This document shows, piece after piece, positions 31,236 to 41,262 of a DNA stretch of 64,000 bases. Below the pieces are notes generated by a model, which worked only from the letters and a program-made list of their open reading frames with translations, was not told the origin of the DNA and did no database searches. Origin of the DNA: Stenotrophomonas sp. 57. GTDB lineage: Bacteria > Pseudomonadota > Gammaproteobacteria > Xanthomonadales > Xanthomonadaceae. The stretch spans positions 1,176,001 to 1,240,000 of the forward strand of contig NZ_CP127407.1 in assembly GCF_030291075.1 (NCBI RefSeq), given 5' to 3'. The position numbers and the translations under genes are program-made. Position 1 is the first letter of the stretch, and every line of letters begins with the position of its first letter.

Positions 31236-32186
31236 ATGGATGTGCTGCTCGCCAACCCGCGTGGTTTCTGTGCCGGTGTCGATCGTGCGATCGAGATCGT
31301 CAAGCGCGCGATCGAAACGCTGGGCGCGCCCATCTACGTCCGCCATGAAGTGGTGCACAACCGCTTCGTGGTCGACGACCTGAAGCAGCGCGGCGCAATC
31401 TTCGTCGAGGAACTGGACGAAGTGCCGGACAACAACACGGTGATCTTCAGCGCACATGGCGTGTCCCAGGCGGTGCGCCAGGAAGCCGAGCGCCGTGGCC
31501 TGAAGGTGTTCGACGCCACCTGCCCACTGGTGACCAAGGTCCACTTCGAAGTGGCCCGCCACTGCCGTGCCGGCCGTGACGTGGTGCTGATCGGCCACGC
31601 CGGTCACCCGGAAGTGGAAGGCACCATGGGCCAGTGGAACCGCGAAGCCGGTACCGGCCAGATCTACCTGGTCGAGGATGTGGAGCAGGTTGCGACGCTG
31701 CACATCAACCAGCCGGAAAACTTCGCTTACACCACCCAGACCACGCTGTCGGTGGACGACACGCGCGGCATCATCGATGCGCTGCGCGAGCGCTTCCCGG
31801 CGATGCAGGGCCCGAAGAACGACGACATCTGCTACGCCACGCAGAACCGCCAGGACGCCGTGCGCGACCTGGCCAAGCGCTGCGACCTGGTGCTGGTGGT
31901 GGGCTCGCCGAACAGCTCCAATTCCAACCGTCTGAGCGAACTGGCCCGCCGCGAAGGTGTGGAGTCGTACCTGATCGACGGTGCGCACGAGATCGACCCG
32001 CGCTGGGTGGAAGGCAAGCAGCACATCGGCGTCACTGCCGGTGCCTCGGCGCCGCAGGTACTGGTCGATGGCGTGCTGGCACGCCTGACCGAACTGGGCG
32101 CGACCGGCGTCGGCGAGCTGGATGGCGAACCGGAATCGATGGTGTTCGCGCTGCCGAAGGAACTGCGCCTGCGCCTGGTCGACTGA
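31236..32186 (+). CDS. ispH: 4-hydroxy-3-methylbut-2-enyl diphosphate reductase IspH
   Basis: 316 residues. IspH makes IPP and DMAPP in the last step of the MEP pathway using a [4Fe-4S] cluster. The three cluster cysteines are in [12 protein letters not shown] (12), [11 protein letters not shown] (near 96) and ICYATQNRQ (near 197); GHPEVEGT and SSNSNRL are also family motifs. It ends the murJ-ispH block. Confidence 0.97.
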   Translation: MDVLLANPRGFCAGVDRAIEIVKRAIETLGAPIYVRHEVVHNRFVVDDLKQRGAIFVEELDEVPDNNTVIFSAHGVSQAVRQEAERRGLKVFDATCPLVTKVHFEVARHCRAGRDVVLIGHAGHPEVEGTMGQWNREAGTGQIYLVEDVEQVATLHINQPENFAYTTQTTLSVDDTRGIIDALRERFPAMQGPKNDDICYATQNRQDAVRDLAKRCDLVLVVGSPNSSNSNRLSELARREGVESYLIDGAHEIDPRWVEGKQHIGVTAGASAPQVLVDGVLARLTELGATGVGELDGEPESMVFALPKELRLRLVD

Positions 32187-32226
32187 CCGGACCTGACTCG
32201 GGCGGCTGCGAACCTGCGCGAGGTGG

Positions 32227-32360
32227 GTGCGAACCTGGGTTCGCACTGCTTCTGGATGCAGCCCATCCACGCATGGCGTGGATCTGCCGCTCACGGCCTT
32301 GTTGCCGGGTTTGCCGCTTCTGGTGGGGTTTGGGCGCCCCATGACCTTTGGCCATGGGGC
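32227..32360. repeat. Cluster of three hairpins between ispH and the M61 peptidase gene
   Basis: In 228 bases without a gene there are three inverted repeats: GTGCGAACCTGGGTTCGCAC (32227-32246), ATCCACGC ATG GCGTGGAT (32265-32283) and GCCCCATG...CATGGGGC (32336-32360). The middle one resembles GTAG-repeat loops. They may end the ispH transcript. Confidence 0.6.
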
Positions 32361-32414
32361 AGGGCACTCTACAGGCCTAGCATCGGAGGATTCTCCGTTG
32401 TTGGATGCTGCCCG

Positions 32415-34298
32415 ATGAAGACCCGTGCCCTGGTGATGTCCCTGCTGTTCGCGCTGGCGGCCACGCCTGCACTGGCGCAGACCTCGCCACCGGCCAACGC
32501 GGCGGCGCCCGGCCTGCTGCGCATCGACGTGGATGCACGCGACCTCGCGCGCCGCATCTTCAAGGTCACCGCCACCGTGCCGGCCAAGCCGGGTCCGATG
32601 ACCCTGCTGTACCCGCAGTGGATTCCCGGCAACCATTCGCCCACCGGCCCGATCGACAAACTGGCGGGCCTGCGCGTCACCGCCAACGGCAAGCCGCTGG
32701 CCTGGCAGCGTGACCAGTTCAACGTCTATGCGTTCAAGGTGGACGTGCCCGAGGGCGTCAGCGAGATCGTCGCGCACTTCGACTTCCTGTCCTCGCAGGG
32801 CGGCAGCCAGGGGCGGGTGGTGATGACGCCGGAAATGCTCAACCTGCAGTGGAACGCCAACTCGCTGTACCCGGCCGGTGTCGATGCGCGCCAGCTGCAG
32901 ACGCAGGCCAGCGTGATCCTGCCCAAGGGCTGGTCGTTCGCCACCGCACTGGAAACCGCGCATCGCGACGGCGACACGGTGGTGTTCAAGCCGATTTCCT
33001 ACGACCATCTGGTCGACTCGCCGCTGTTCGCTGGCGAGCATTACCAGCGCATCGATCTTGATCCCGGCGCGAAGGTGCCGGTGCACCTCAATGTGTTCGC
33101 CGACGAGGCCAAGTCGCTGAAGCCGACCGATGCGCAGATCAGCCTGCACCGCGCGCTGGTGCAGCAGGCCGACAAGCTCTATGGCGCGCGTCACTACAAC
33201 CATTATGAATTCCTGCTGGCGTTGACCGACCGCCTCGGCGGCATCGGCCTGGAGCATCACCGCTCCAGCGAGAACAGTGCCGATCCGGGCTATTTCACCG
33301 AATGGGACAGCAACGCCTGGATGCGTGACCTGTTGCCGCACGAATACACCCATTCCTGGAACGGCAAGTACCGCCGTGGCGCCGACCTGGCCACCGCCAA
33401 CTTCAACGTGCCGATGGGCGACAGCCTGCTGTGGGTGTACGAGGGGCAGACCCAGTTCTGGGGCCAGGTGCTGGCGGCGCGTTCGGGGCTGTGGTCGAGC
33501 GCGCAGGCGCGCGACATGCTGGCCAATGTGGCCGCGACCTATGACCGTGGCCGCCCGGGGCTGGCCTGGCGCCCACTGCAGGACACCACCAACGACCCGA
33601 CCATCGCCCAGCGCCGCACGTTGCCGTACCGCAACTACCAGATGAGCGAGGACTATTACTCCGGCGGCCAGATGCTGTGGCTTGAAGTGGAAGGCAAGTT
33701 GCGTGAGTTGAGCGGCAACCGTCGCAGCCTGGATGACTTCGCGCGTGCATTCTTCGGCGTCGGCAATGGCGACTGGGACGTCAACACATACACCTTCGAT
33801 GACGTGGTCGCGACCTTGAACGGCATCGCACCGTACGACTGGGCAAGCTTCCTCCGTGGCCGCCTGGACGGCCATGGTCCGTTGACCGGTGGCCTGGAGG
33901 CGGCCGGCTGGAGGCTGGTCTACCGCGACACCCCGAACGATGCCTACAAGGCACAGGAAAAACGCGCCAAGGCGGCACTGCTCGCCTATTCGCTGGGCGC
34001 GACCGTACTCGACAGCGGTACGGTCGGCGATGTGATCTGGGACAGCCCGGCGTTCAACGCCGGTCTTGCACCGGGCATGAAGGTGATCGCGGTTGGCGGC
34101 CGTGAGTACAGCAGCCAGCGCTTGAAGGACGCGGTGGCTGCGGCAGCGAAGGACAAGGCGCCGATCGTGCTGCTGGTGAAGCAGTTCGACCGCATCGAAA
34201 CGATGAGCATCGTCTACCACGGTGGCCTGCAGTACCCGGTGCTGGAGCGTATCGCCGGCAAGCCTGACCGCCTCGCAGAATTGTGGAAGGCGCGATGA
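32415..34298 (+). CDS. M61-family aminopeptidase with C-terminal PDZ domain
   Basis: 627 residues. Signal peptide to about residue 21 (PALAQ). The zinc motif is HEYTH at 309-313 (LLPHEYTHSWNGKYRRG) followed by a distal Glu in LWVYEGQTQFWG. The C-terminal 110 residues form a PDZ-like domain (VIWDSPAFNAGLAPGMKVIA). M61 enzymes release N-terminal Gly or Ala from peptides. It probably works in the periplasm. The last codon overlaps the next gene (ATGA). Confidence 0.9.
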   Translation: MKTRALVMSLLFALAATPALAQTSPPANAAAPGLLRIDVDARDLARRIFKVTATVPAKPGPMTLLYPQWIPGNHSPTGPIDKLAGLRVTANGKPLAWQRDQFNVYAFKVDVPEGVSEIVAHFDFLSSQGGSQGRVVMTPEMLNLQWNANSLYPAGVDARQLQTQASVILPKGWSFATALETAHRDGDTVVFKPISYDHLVDSPLFAGEHYQRIDLDPGAKVPVHLNVFADEAKSLKPTDAQISLHRALVQQADKLYGARHYNHYEFLLALTDRLGGIGLEHHRSSENSADPGYFTEWDSNAWMRDLLPHEYTHSWNGKYRRGADLATANFNVPMGDSLLWVYEGQTQFWGQVLAARSGLWSSAQARDMLANVAATYDRGRPGLAWRPLQDTTNDPTIAQRRTLPYRNYQMSEDYYSGGQMLWLEVEGKLRELSGNRRSLDDFARAFFGVGNGDWDVNTYTFDDVVATLNGIAPYDWASFLRGRLDGHGPLTGGLEAAGWRLVYRDTPNDAYKAQEKRAKAALLAYSLGATVLDSGTVGDVIWDSPAFNAGLAPGMKVIAVGGREYSSQRLKDAVAAAAKDKAPIVLLVKQFDRIETMSIVYHGGLQYPVLERIAGKPDRLAELWKAR

Positions 34299-34990
34299 AG
34301 CCGCGCGCCCGCGATGGCGTGATCCTGCTGATGGCGATCCTGGCCATCGTCGGTGCGTTCCTGCACGGTGACGGGCGCTGGCTGCACTGGCTGGCCAAGC
34401 CGACCACCACGCTGCTGATCGCTGCCATCGTCTGGCGCGTGCATGATCCCACGCAGCCGTTCTATCGACGCGCGGTGCTGGCCGGCATGCTGCTGTCGTG
34501 CGTGGGTGACATCGCTTTGATGCTGCCGATGGATGCGTTCGTGCCGGGGCTGGTCGCGTTCCTGCTGGCCCACCTCTGCTACATCGTGGCCTTCCGCGAT
34601 GGCCTGCGTGCGGGGCGTGGGCTGTTGGCGGCCAGCGTCCTGCTGGCGACGTTTGCCGTGCTCAACGTACTTGGCCTGTGGCCGCACCTGCCCGCACCGA
34701 TGCGCATTCCGGTGCTGGCGTATGTGGTGGTGCTGGCCTCGATGGCGGTGCTGGCCCTGGCACGGCAGTGGCGCAGCCCGCAGCCCGATGCCGTGGAAGC
34801 TCGAAGCGCCCGCTGGGCCGCGGCAGGTGCATTGCTGTTCGTCGCCAGCGATTCACTGCTGGCCTGGGACCGCTTCGCCGGCGGTCTGCCGCTGGCCAGC
34901 CTGCTGGTGCTGTCCACTTACTACGCTGCGCAGTACGCCATCGCCCGCTCCGTAGAGCAGAAAATGGGGACGCAGGGGATCAAGCCGTGA
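34295..34990 (+). CDS. Lysoplasmalogenase-like YhhN/TMEM86 membrane protein
   Basis: 231 residues with about eight hydrophobic segments. The family signature is visible: KPTTTLLIAAIVW, LLSCVGDIALMLP, FLLAHLCYIVAF and LLFVASDSLLAWDRF, with conserved Asp residues in the membrane helices. YhhN proteins are predicted to cleave the vinyl-ether bond of lysoplasmalogens; bacterial substrates are unclear. Coupled to the M61 peptidase gene by a 4-base overlap. Confidence 0.85.
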   Translation: MKPRARDGVILLMAILAIVGAFLHGDGRWLHWLAKPTTTLLIAAIVWRVHDPTQPFYRRAVLAGMLLSCVGDIALMLPMDAFVPGLVAFLLAHLCYIVAFRDGLRAGRGLLAASVLLATFAVLNVLGLWPHLPAPMRIPVLAYVVVLASMAVLALARQWRSPQPDAVEARSARWAAAGALLFVASDSLLAWDRFAGGLPLASLLVLSTYYAAQYAIARSVEQKMGTQGIKP

Positions 34991-35012
34991 TTGCCTTGAA
35001 GCCCATGGCGAC

Positions 35013-35732
35013 TTAATTCCTTCCGTCCACTCTCTTGACGCTGCGCGCGATGCCCTGTGCATCGAACTGCAGGCGTGCCGATTCGCGGTCGCCTGCAACC
35101 TCGTCCGGCAGCCATACCAGCTTGCCGGCCTTGCGCACGATCACGTAGACGTGGCCGACCTCTGAAGCAGGATGCTGCAGTGCGTTGCGCTGTTCCTGCA
35201 GTGCCCGCGCCACACGTGGTACGGCATCGAAATCGATGTTGGCCAGCGGCGTGCTGCTGCGCTGCAGGCTGATGGTGGGCGCGAACTGCTGCGGGTTCAC
35301 CGGGTTGCCCTTGCGCCACTGCCCGCGTTCGAAGTGGTAGCTGTCGACGTGGTCCGGCTGCTGCGGATCGACCAGGTCCAGGTTGATGCGGCCATCGTCA
35401 TGGAAGTGGATGCTGTGGAACACCGTCAGCCGATGCCCGGACAAGGCAGGCAGCTGCTCCAGCGCCTGGCGCGCACCCTGCAGGTATTGGGCATCGAACA
35501 GCCGGTTGCTGCGGTCTGACACCAGGGTGGGCTGCGGCCCGGGTGCGGGTGCCAGTGATGTGGCCCGCTCGCGCGGCGGCTGCGAGGCACGTGGATCGGC
35601 CGCGCGCGGTGGCGGTACCGACGGCCTCAGTGTCTCGCCGATCGTGCCGAGGGCGCCGCCGGCCACGGCAGCCCCGGCCAGCACCAGCAGCACCAGCGAA
35701 AACACCCGCCGGGTGGAAGGGGGCTGCTTCAT
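35013..35732 (-). CDS. Hypothetical membrane-anchored protein, 239 residues
   Basis: An N-terminal anchor (about 10-30, VFSLVLLVLAGAAVAGGALG) is followed by a Pro-rich stretch and a soluble domain containing RLFDAQYLQGARQALEQLPA, DGRINLDLVDPQQPDHVDSY and VGHVYVIVRKAGKLVWLPDE. I recognise no family. The start codon overlaps the stop of the DUF3592-like gene (4 bases), so it is the second gene of a two-gene operon. Confidence 0.65.
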   Translation of the reverse strand: MKQPPSTRRVFSLVLLVLAGAAVAGGALGTIGETLRPSVPPPRAADPRASQPPRERATSLAPAPGPQPTLVSDRSNRLFDAQYLQGARQALEQLPALSGHRLTVFHSIHFHDDGRINLDLVDPQQPDHVDSYHFERGQWRKGNPVNPQQFAPTISLQRSSTPLANIDFDAVPRVARALQEQRNALQHPASEVGHVYVIVRKAGKLVWLPDEVAGDRESARLQFDAQGIARSVKRVDGRN

Positions 35733-36685
35733 ACCCCCTCCAGGCGCACGTTGCTGCGGTCATCCGGGTCGTACAGCAGCCGCACGTGTTCGCGCGGAAT
35801 GTTGGCCAGTTCAATCAGCGGGATGAAGCGGCGCACGCGGGCCTGCTGCAGGTTGCCTTCGCGGTCGATGTATTCCAGCTGGAACTCCACCTGCGGCTGC
35901 TCGTTGAGGTAGGTGCCGGTCTGGCGCACCTTCAGTACCCGGGCCTCCACACCGATGCCGCGATACTTCAGCGCATCACCGCGGGCATCGGCGTGCAGCA
36001 TGCGGCCAAGCAGGCGCAGCCCCAGCATGTAGCCACACAGCACCAGTGGGCACACGAGCAGCGGGTGGCCGAAGGACAGGAAGGTCCAGCCAAGGCCCTC
36101 GCTCTGCAGCCGGTAGGCCGCCACATAGGCCGCAGCTACCAGGACGATGCCGATCGCAGCGCCGATGCTCCGCCGCCACAGGCTGGCGATATCCAGTTCG
36201 GGCTGGGCACCCTCCAGCACCACGTTCGGGAACGCGCCCGGCATCCGGCTCAGGCGTGCATCGACGTGCCTTCCGACGCCGTAGCGCTGCAGCTGCGGCT
36301 TGCTGTCGACCACCAGCAGCTGTTCGCTGATCGGCGTGCCCGACAGGTTCCGGAAGGACAGCTGCAGCTTCCATTGTGCGAATCCGCGCACGTGCACACC
36401 GGTCTGCTCGGCGTGTTCGATCAGCGCATCGCGTGGTTCGCCATCGGCAAGGATCGACCGCACGCGATGGAGGGCGCGCGGCGGGCCGAGCAGCAGGAAA
36501 TGCAGGAAGGCGAACAGCAGAGACAGCCATGCAGCCAGCGACAGCACAAGCAGCAGCAGGGACAGCCATGGCATGCTGCGATCAGCCAGCGCCACCGGCC
36601 AGGAGGTGCCGAAATAAAGGATGCAGGGGAAGGGCAACGCGAAGAACAGCAGGAACGCGCCCCAGAACCAGAGATAGGCTTTCAT
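35729..36685 (-). CDS. DUF3592-like membrane protein
   Basis: 318 residues. Helices at about 5-25 and 35-65, then a soluble region, and a second helix pair around 170-215. The C-terminal region (GIGVEARVLKVRQTGTYLNE, then QPQVEFQLEYIDREGNLQQA, and later HVRLLYDPDDRSNVRLEGV) has the pattern of DUF3592, a beta domain following membrane helices. Function unknown. It is first in an operon with the 239-residue protein. Confidence 0.65.
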   Translation of the reverse strand: MKAYLWFWGAFLLFFALPFPCILYFGTSWPVALADRSMPWLSLLLLVLSLAAWLSLLFAFLHFLLLGPPRALHRVRSILADGEPRDALIEHAEQTGVHVRGFAQWKLQLSFRNLSGTPISEQLLVVDSKPQLQRYGVGRHVDARLSRMPGAFPNVVLEGAQPELDIASLWRRSIGAAIGIVLVAAAYVAAYRLQSEGLGWTFLSFGHPLLVCPLVLCGYMLGLRLLGRMLHADARGDALKYRGIGVEARVLKVRQTGTYLNEQPQVEFQLEYIDREGNLQQARVRRFIPLIELANIPREHVRLLYDPDDRSNVRLEGV

Positions 36686-36732
36686 GGGGGGAGGTGGCAG
36701 GCTGGTGGAGCAGGCCGCTTAGCGTACTACGC

Positions 36733-39522
36733 TCAGCGGAACTGCAGGGTGAGCAGGTAGTAGCGGCCCAGTGGATCATCCAGGCCCGGCATCTGCCCGC
36801 CATTGCCGACCAGATAGTTCACCGGCTGCGTGTCGAGTACGTTGTGCACGTCCAGCGCTGCAACGACGCGCGGACCGAGCCGTCGTGCCAGGTGCAGGTT
36901 CCAGCGCAGCTGGCGGGGATTCATGCAGTGGTTCTGTTCGATCTGATCCTGCGGGCACTCGGCGCCGGGCAGCCATGCGCGCGTGCGGCCCACCTGGTTG
37001 CCGCGCAGGGCAATGTCCCAGTTGCTGTTCTGCCACTGCACGTTCAACACAGCGGCCATGCCGGGCGTGACGTGGCCGCGCAGGTTGATCGCCGGCTCGT
37101 GGTCGCGCCGGCGGCGCAGTTCCTGCTGATTCAGTGCATCCAGCGAGAACAGCCATTGACCATCGCTGCCGGCATCGATGCGGTACTCCCCGCGCAGCAC
37201 CCAGTTGCGGGACGTGGTGCGGCCGATGTTGTCGAACGACAGGCGAAGGCTGCTCAGGTTGCCTTCGTCATCCAGTTGCCACGTATTGCGGTTCCAGACC
37301 GCATCGGAAGGCTGCAGCGCGAGGATTTCGTTGCGCAGATCGACGATGTTGTGGGTCAGCGACAATGAGAACGCATCATTGGGCGACCAGCTCGCTGCGA
37401 GCGAATGGCTGCGCGAGCTTTCCGCTTTCAGCGTGGTGTTTTCTTCCACGTCCGCGGTCACCACGCAGCGGCCGTCGGGTGTGCGTTGCGCGCACGGTGG
37501 CAGCGCCGGGGACGCGGGCAGGGTGAGGGTGCCGAACTGTCCCGGCGGGCGGCGCTGCTCGAACAGGCTGGGGGCGCGGTAACCACGCCCACTGGCCAGC
37601 AGGAACGACCACTGCGGCGAGGGCGTCCAGCGCAGGCCGGCGCGGGGCGAGAACGCCGTGTAGTCGCCGTCGCGGTCCCAGCGTGCGGCCAGGTCCATGC
37701 GCAGTTGTGGTGCAAGCGGCAGGCCCAGCTCGGCGTAGGCGCCGCCGCTCTGCCGCGACAGGCGGCGCTGTTGCTGCGGCAATCCCAGCGCCAGGTCGCC
37801 CTGGCTCAGCAACGTGTCCGGGTGCGAGGTCCAGCGCTCATGGCGCAGGTCGATACCGGTCGCCAGCTGTGCGTTTCCGCCCGGTAGGGCCACCAGCTGG
37901 CGCTGCATGCCCCACCATCCCTGCAGTTGTTCGGTCAGGCCCCGGTTGCGGATCGATGGAAACAACGTCGCCGCTTCATCCGCGGGCAGCACGTCGAATC
38001 CGGGCAGGAACCGGAGCGACTGCGCGGCCTCGATCAGGGGGACGGCGCGCACGGTGCCCGACGTGGTCAGGGTGACGTCGCTGCGCTGTGCACTGAGGCC
38101 GGCATCCCAGCTGCGACGGCCCTGGTCGTGGCCGATGCCGAAGGTGAGGTCGGCGTCGGTGGCACGCACGCGCGGGCGCACGTTGCCGGCCTCGCGCAGG
38201 ACACTGTTGAAGGTGAAGCCATACAGGCCGAGTGCAACCGCGGTGGGGCCCAGGTCAAAGCGTTGCCGGTTATGGCTGGCGCGGGCCTCGGCATAGGCAT
38301 AGCGCCCTTCGCCGCGCTCGTGCCGGTAGCGCAGGTAGCCCGCTGCGGTATCCGAGGCAGGCTGCAGCGAGCGCGGGCGCGCGCTGTCGAACCAGCACGC
38401 GCCATCGCGTCGCTGCAGGGGGCCATCGCAACGCTTCGCCGGCCAGTAATAGCCATCGCGGAAGGCGCCGATCAGATACTGCGACGTCTCCGCGTGCCAG
38501 TCACGCTGGTCTCCCGCCAGATGCTCGATGCGATGCAGGTCGATGCCTGCGAACCAGCGGTCACCGTTCCCGCGCAGGCCACCGGTGGCGGCCTGCACGC
38601 GGTACTGGCCGGCGTCACCACGGCTGCTCAGGCCGGTCTGCAAGGTGGCTTCGGGGCCGTCGGCCTGGTCGCGCAGGATGATGTTGACCACGCCGGACAT
38701 CGCATCGGCGCCATAGATGGCCGAGGCACCGCCGCGCACCAGTTCGATGCGTTCGACAAAGCTGAGTGGAATGCCGCCCAGGTCGGTAAGTCCGCCCTGT
38801 TCCAGGGACACCATCGGGTAGCGGGGCAGGCGCCGGCCATTGACCAGGAACAGGGTGGCGCGCGGTCCCATGCCATCGAGGCTGGTGGTGGCGGCAGCCC
38901 CGACCGGCAGGTACTGCGAATCACCGCTGCGGGCGCTGCTCATCGCGGGCAGTCCGTTCATGCCCGGCAGGTGCCGCAGCAGATCGAACAGGCTGCCGTA
39001 GCCACTGCGCAGGATGTCGGCGCGATCGATCGTGGTTACCGGCAGGGTGGTCTGCACCGAGGTGCGTGGCAGCCTGCTGCCGGTGACATGGATCGGCGCC
39101 AGGTCTATCTCGGGTGGCGATTGCGGGGGCGTGCGCGGGCGGCGCACCACGACAGCGGGAACCGGCGGCACGGCGGCGGGGGCGGTGCGGATGCGGCGGA
39201 CCACGAAGCCACCGGAGGGCGTACGCAGGATGGTCACGGGCATGCCGGCAACCAGCTGCTTCAGGGCCGATGCGGGATCGGCCATGCCGTGGGTGCCGTT
39301 GGCGTGGAGCTCGGCAAGCTCACGGGCATCGAACACCAGGGCGATGCCACTTTGCCGTGCCCATTGCTGCAATGCCGATGGCAACGGGCCCGCGCTGATC
39401 CGGTAGTCACGGACGGCCGTGGATTCACCGGCGGTGGCCGCAGGCAGCACCTGCACCAGCAACGCCAGGCACAGCAGGGAGCGGAGCAGCCCCCACTGCA
39501 GCGTGCCCGGTCCTGCCATCAC
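36733..39522 (-). CDS. TonB-dependent receptor with N-terminal STN signalling domain
   Basis: 929 residues. Signal peptide to about 32, then an STN domain (RISAGPLPSALQQWARQSGI, ARELAELHANGTHG) that talks to a FecR-type regulator, a plug domain (TTIDRADILRSGYGSLFDLL, then RGGASAIYGADAMSGVVNII) and a 22-strand barrel ending YYLLTLQFR. It imports an unknown ligand, probably a siderophore or other iron or sugar complex. I see no clear TonB box. It is the last gene of the sigma-FecR-receptor operon (11 bases after the anti-sigma gene), which fits cell-surface signalling. Confidence 0.93.
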   Translation of the reverse strand: MMAGPGTLQWGLLRSLLCLALLVQVLPAATAGESTAVRDYRISAGPLPSALQQWARQSGIALVFDARELAELHANGTHGMADPASALKQLVAGMPVTILRTPSGGFVVRRIRTAPAAVPPVPAVVVRRPRTPPQSPPEIDLAPIHVTGSRLPRTSVQTTLPVTTIDRADILRSGYGSLFDLLRHLPGMNGLPAMSSARSGDSQYLPVGAAATTSLDGMGPRATLFLVNGRRLPRYPMVSLEQGGLTDLGGIPLSFVERIELVRGGASAIYGADAMSGVVNIILRDQADGPEATLQTGLSSRGDAGQYRVQAATGGLRGNGDRWFAGIDLHRIEHLAGDQRDWHAETSQYLIGAFRDGYYWPAKRCDGPLQRRDGACWFDSARPRSLQPASDTAAGYLRYRHERGEGRYAYAEARASHNRQRFDLGPTAVALGLYGFTFNSVLREAGNVRPRVRATDADLTFGIGHDQGRRSWDAGLSAQRSDVTLTTSGTVRAVPLIEAAQSLRFLPGFDVLPADEAATLFPSIRNRGLTEQLQGWWGMQRQLVALPGGNAQLATGIDLRHERWTSHPDTLLSQGDLALGLPQQQRRLSRQSGGAYAELGLPLAPQLRMDLAARWDRDGDYTAFSPRAGLRWTPSPQWSFLLASGRGYRAPSLFEQRRPPGQFGTLTLPASPALPPCAQRTPDGRCVVTADVEENTTLKAESSRSHSLAASWSPNDAFSLSLTHNIVDLRNEILALQPSDAVWNRNTWQLDDEGNLSSLRLSFDNIGRTTSRNWVLRGEYRIDAGSDGQWLFSLDALNQQELRRRRDHEPAINLRGHVTPGMAAVLNVQWQNSNWDIALRGNQVGRTRAWLPGAECPQDQIEQNHCMNPRQLRWNLHLARRLGPRVVAALDVHNVLDTQPVNYLVGNGGQMPGLDDPLGRYYLLTLQFR

Positions 39523-39533
39523 TGCGCGCCTCC

Positions 39534-40502
39534 TCAGTACGTGCGGCGCAGTTCCAGCGCGCCATCCGGGCGCGTCTGGCCAGCAACGGACCAGCCCAGT
39601 TCCAGCGCCGACAGCAACTCCTGTGCGTCGCCTGCGCGGAACGTGCCACTCACCGCCAGATCGGTGATCTCCGGATCAGCGATCACCAGTGGTGTACGGC
39701 CATAGCGGTTCATGCGCTCGACCACGATCGACAGCGGTGTGGCATCGAACACCAGCTTTCCGTGCAGCCACCCCTCGGCTGCCGCCGTGGAAGACAGCGC
39801 CGGACCGGGCTGGATGCGCCCGGACGGCAGCACCTGCAACTGCTGGCCGGGCGACAGCGTGTGCTGGGCCGCGCCGTTGCTGACTTCCACCGCGCCTTCC
39901 AGCAGCGCAACTTCCACCAGGCCATCGTGCAGGCGCTCGACCTGGAAGGTCGTGCCGATATCGCGGATCGTGCTGTTGCCGGCGCGCAGCTGCAACGCCT
40001 TGCTCGAGGGCGCGACCTGCAGCTGCAGGCGGCCCCGTTCGAGGTCCAGCTCGCGATGGCGCCAGCCGAAGCGGGCGTGCAGCGTCGTGCCGGCATCGAG
40101 CGTGGCCACGCTGCCATCGGGCAGGGTCAGCTGCTGCGTCTGATGGGTGTCATTGGCGTAGCGCTGCGCGGCAGGGTTGCCATCCACCGCCACCATCCAG
40201 CCCACGCCGATGGCCAGGCAGATACCGGCGGCCGCAGCCAACGCAGGCAGCCAGCGGCGACGCGGTGGCCGCGCCGCGCGTGCCGCAGCAGTACGCAGCC
40301 ACGGATCCGCGGCCAAGCCCTGGCCCTGCTGGAAAAGGTCTTCGGCCTGCACCCAGGCTTTGACGTGGGCAGGATCCTCCGCCAGCCAGTCTTCGAATGA
40401 CTCGCGTTCGGCAGGGGTGCAGTCCGGGGCTTCCAGCCGCGCCACCCAGGTGCTGGCGCGTTCGAACAGCGAGGCGTCTTCCGTGTGCCGGTGGCTGCTC
40501 AT
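39534..40502 (-). CDS. FecR-family anti-sigma/sigma regulator
   Basis: 322 residues. N-terminal cytosolic DUF4880-like part (FEDWLAEDPAHVKAWVQAED), a membrane helix at about 85-107 (LPALAAAAGICLAIGVGWMV), a periplasmic FecR domain (TQQLTLPDGSVATLDAGTTL) and a C-terminal domain (DATPLSIVVERMNRYGRTPL) that meets the receptor's STN domain. It should hold and release the sigma factor encoded just upstream, with which it overlaps by 4 bases. Confidence 0.93.
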   Translation of the reverse strand: MSSHRHTEDASLFERASTWVARLEAPDCTPAERESFEDWLAEDPAHVKAWVQAEDLFQQGQGLAADPWLRTAAARAARPPRRRWLPALAAAAGICLAIGVGWMVAVDGNPAAQRYANDTHQTQQLTLPDGSVATLDAGTTLHARFGWRHRELDLERGRLQLQVAPSSKALQLRAGNSTIRDIGTTFQVERLHDGLVEVALLEGAVEVSNGAAQHTLSPGQQLQVLPSGRIQPGPALSSTAAAEGWLHGKLVFDATPLSIVVERMNRYGRTPLVIADPEITDLAVSGTFRAGDAQELLSALELGWSVAGQTRPDGALELRRTY

Positions 40503-41026
40503 TCGATATCCCTGTCGTTGTGCAGCGGATCCGGTCCCAACTCCTGGCGCAGGCCCTGCAGGGCGCGGGCGATATGTTTTTCCACGGTCTTGGCTGTAAT
40601 TCCGCAGTGTCGCGCGATCTGTGTATAGCTCATGCCGGTGATCCTGTTGAGCAGGTACACCTCGCGCGCGCGCTCGGGCAGTTTGAAAAGGGCCTGCCGC
40701 AGCAGGGTCAGCATCTGCCCGGACTCTGCCTGGCGCAATGGGTCCGGCGATGGGCTGGTGGGCTCATCGTGGCCATCATGCTCGGCCAGTGACAGATGCG
40801 GTCGCGTCTGTGGCGAACGGCCGCGATCCGCCAGGCGGTTGCGGGCGATACGATACAGCAGCAGGCGCAGTTCGTCGGTCCCGTGTGCGCGATAACGGAT
40901 CAGCCGTTCCATGCAGTCCTGCGCGATGTCCTCCGCATCCTCCGGGCCGACGCCGCGCGTGCGCAGGAACGCGCACAGCGGCGTGCGTTCCTCGCGTACG
41001 AACGCGATGAAGGCGTCCGTTGGCAC
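40499..41026 (-). CDS. FecI-like ECF sigma factor
   Basis: 175 residues. Region 2 holds GPEDAEDIAQDCMERLIRYR; region 4 holds LPERAREVYLLNRITGMSYT and IARHCGITAKTVEKHIARAL. It begins with GTG. With the FecR and TonB receptor genes it forms a complete cell-surface signalling unit, in which ligand binding outside turns on the operon. Confidence 0.93.
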   Translation of the reverse strand: MPTDAFIAFVREERTPLCAFLRTRGVGPEDAEDIAQDCMERLIRYRAHGTDELRLLLYRIARNRLADRGRSPQTRPHLSLAEHDGHDEPTSPSPDPLRQAESGQMLTLLRQALFKLPERAREVYLLNRITGMSYTQIARHCGITAKTVEKHIARALQGLRQELGPDPLHNDRDIE

Positions 41027-41262
41027 AGGCGGCTCCGGCGCGCGGTGGAGAAGGGGGGACGGGGCGGACAGGACAGGCCTCGGCGGACATTGGCGGATGC
41101 GTCATCGAGTTTTACGCGACGATGACCGGATGGGGAAGAGTGTGCAGCACGCGCTGTCACATTGTGAATGCATTCATTTTTCTACGCCAGATGCGCTGGG
41201 GGAGATCCCGCCGCTCGGCCGTTTGGCTCTGGACCCGCGTGTTGCGGGTGGAGAGAGAACAC

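Noticed and set aside
30615..34220. A reverse-strand frame of over 1,000 codons across lspA, ispH and the M61 gene
   Set aside because: It spans several certain genes on the other strand and has no domain; composition effect.
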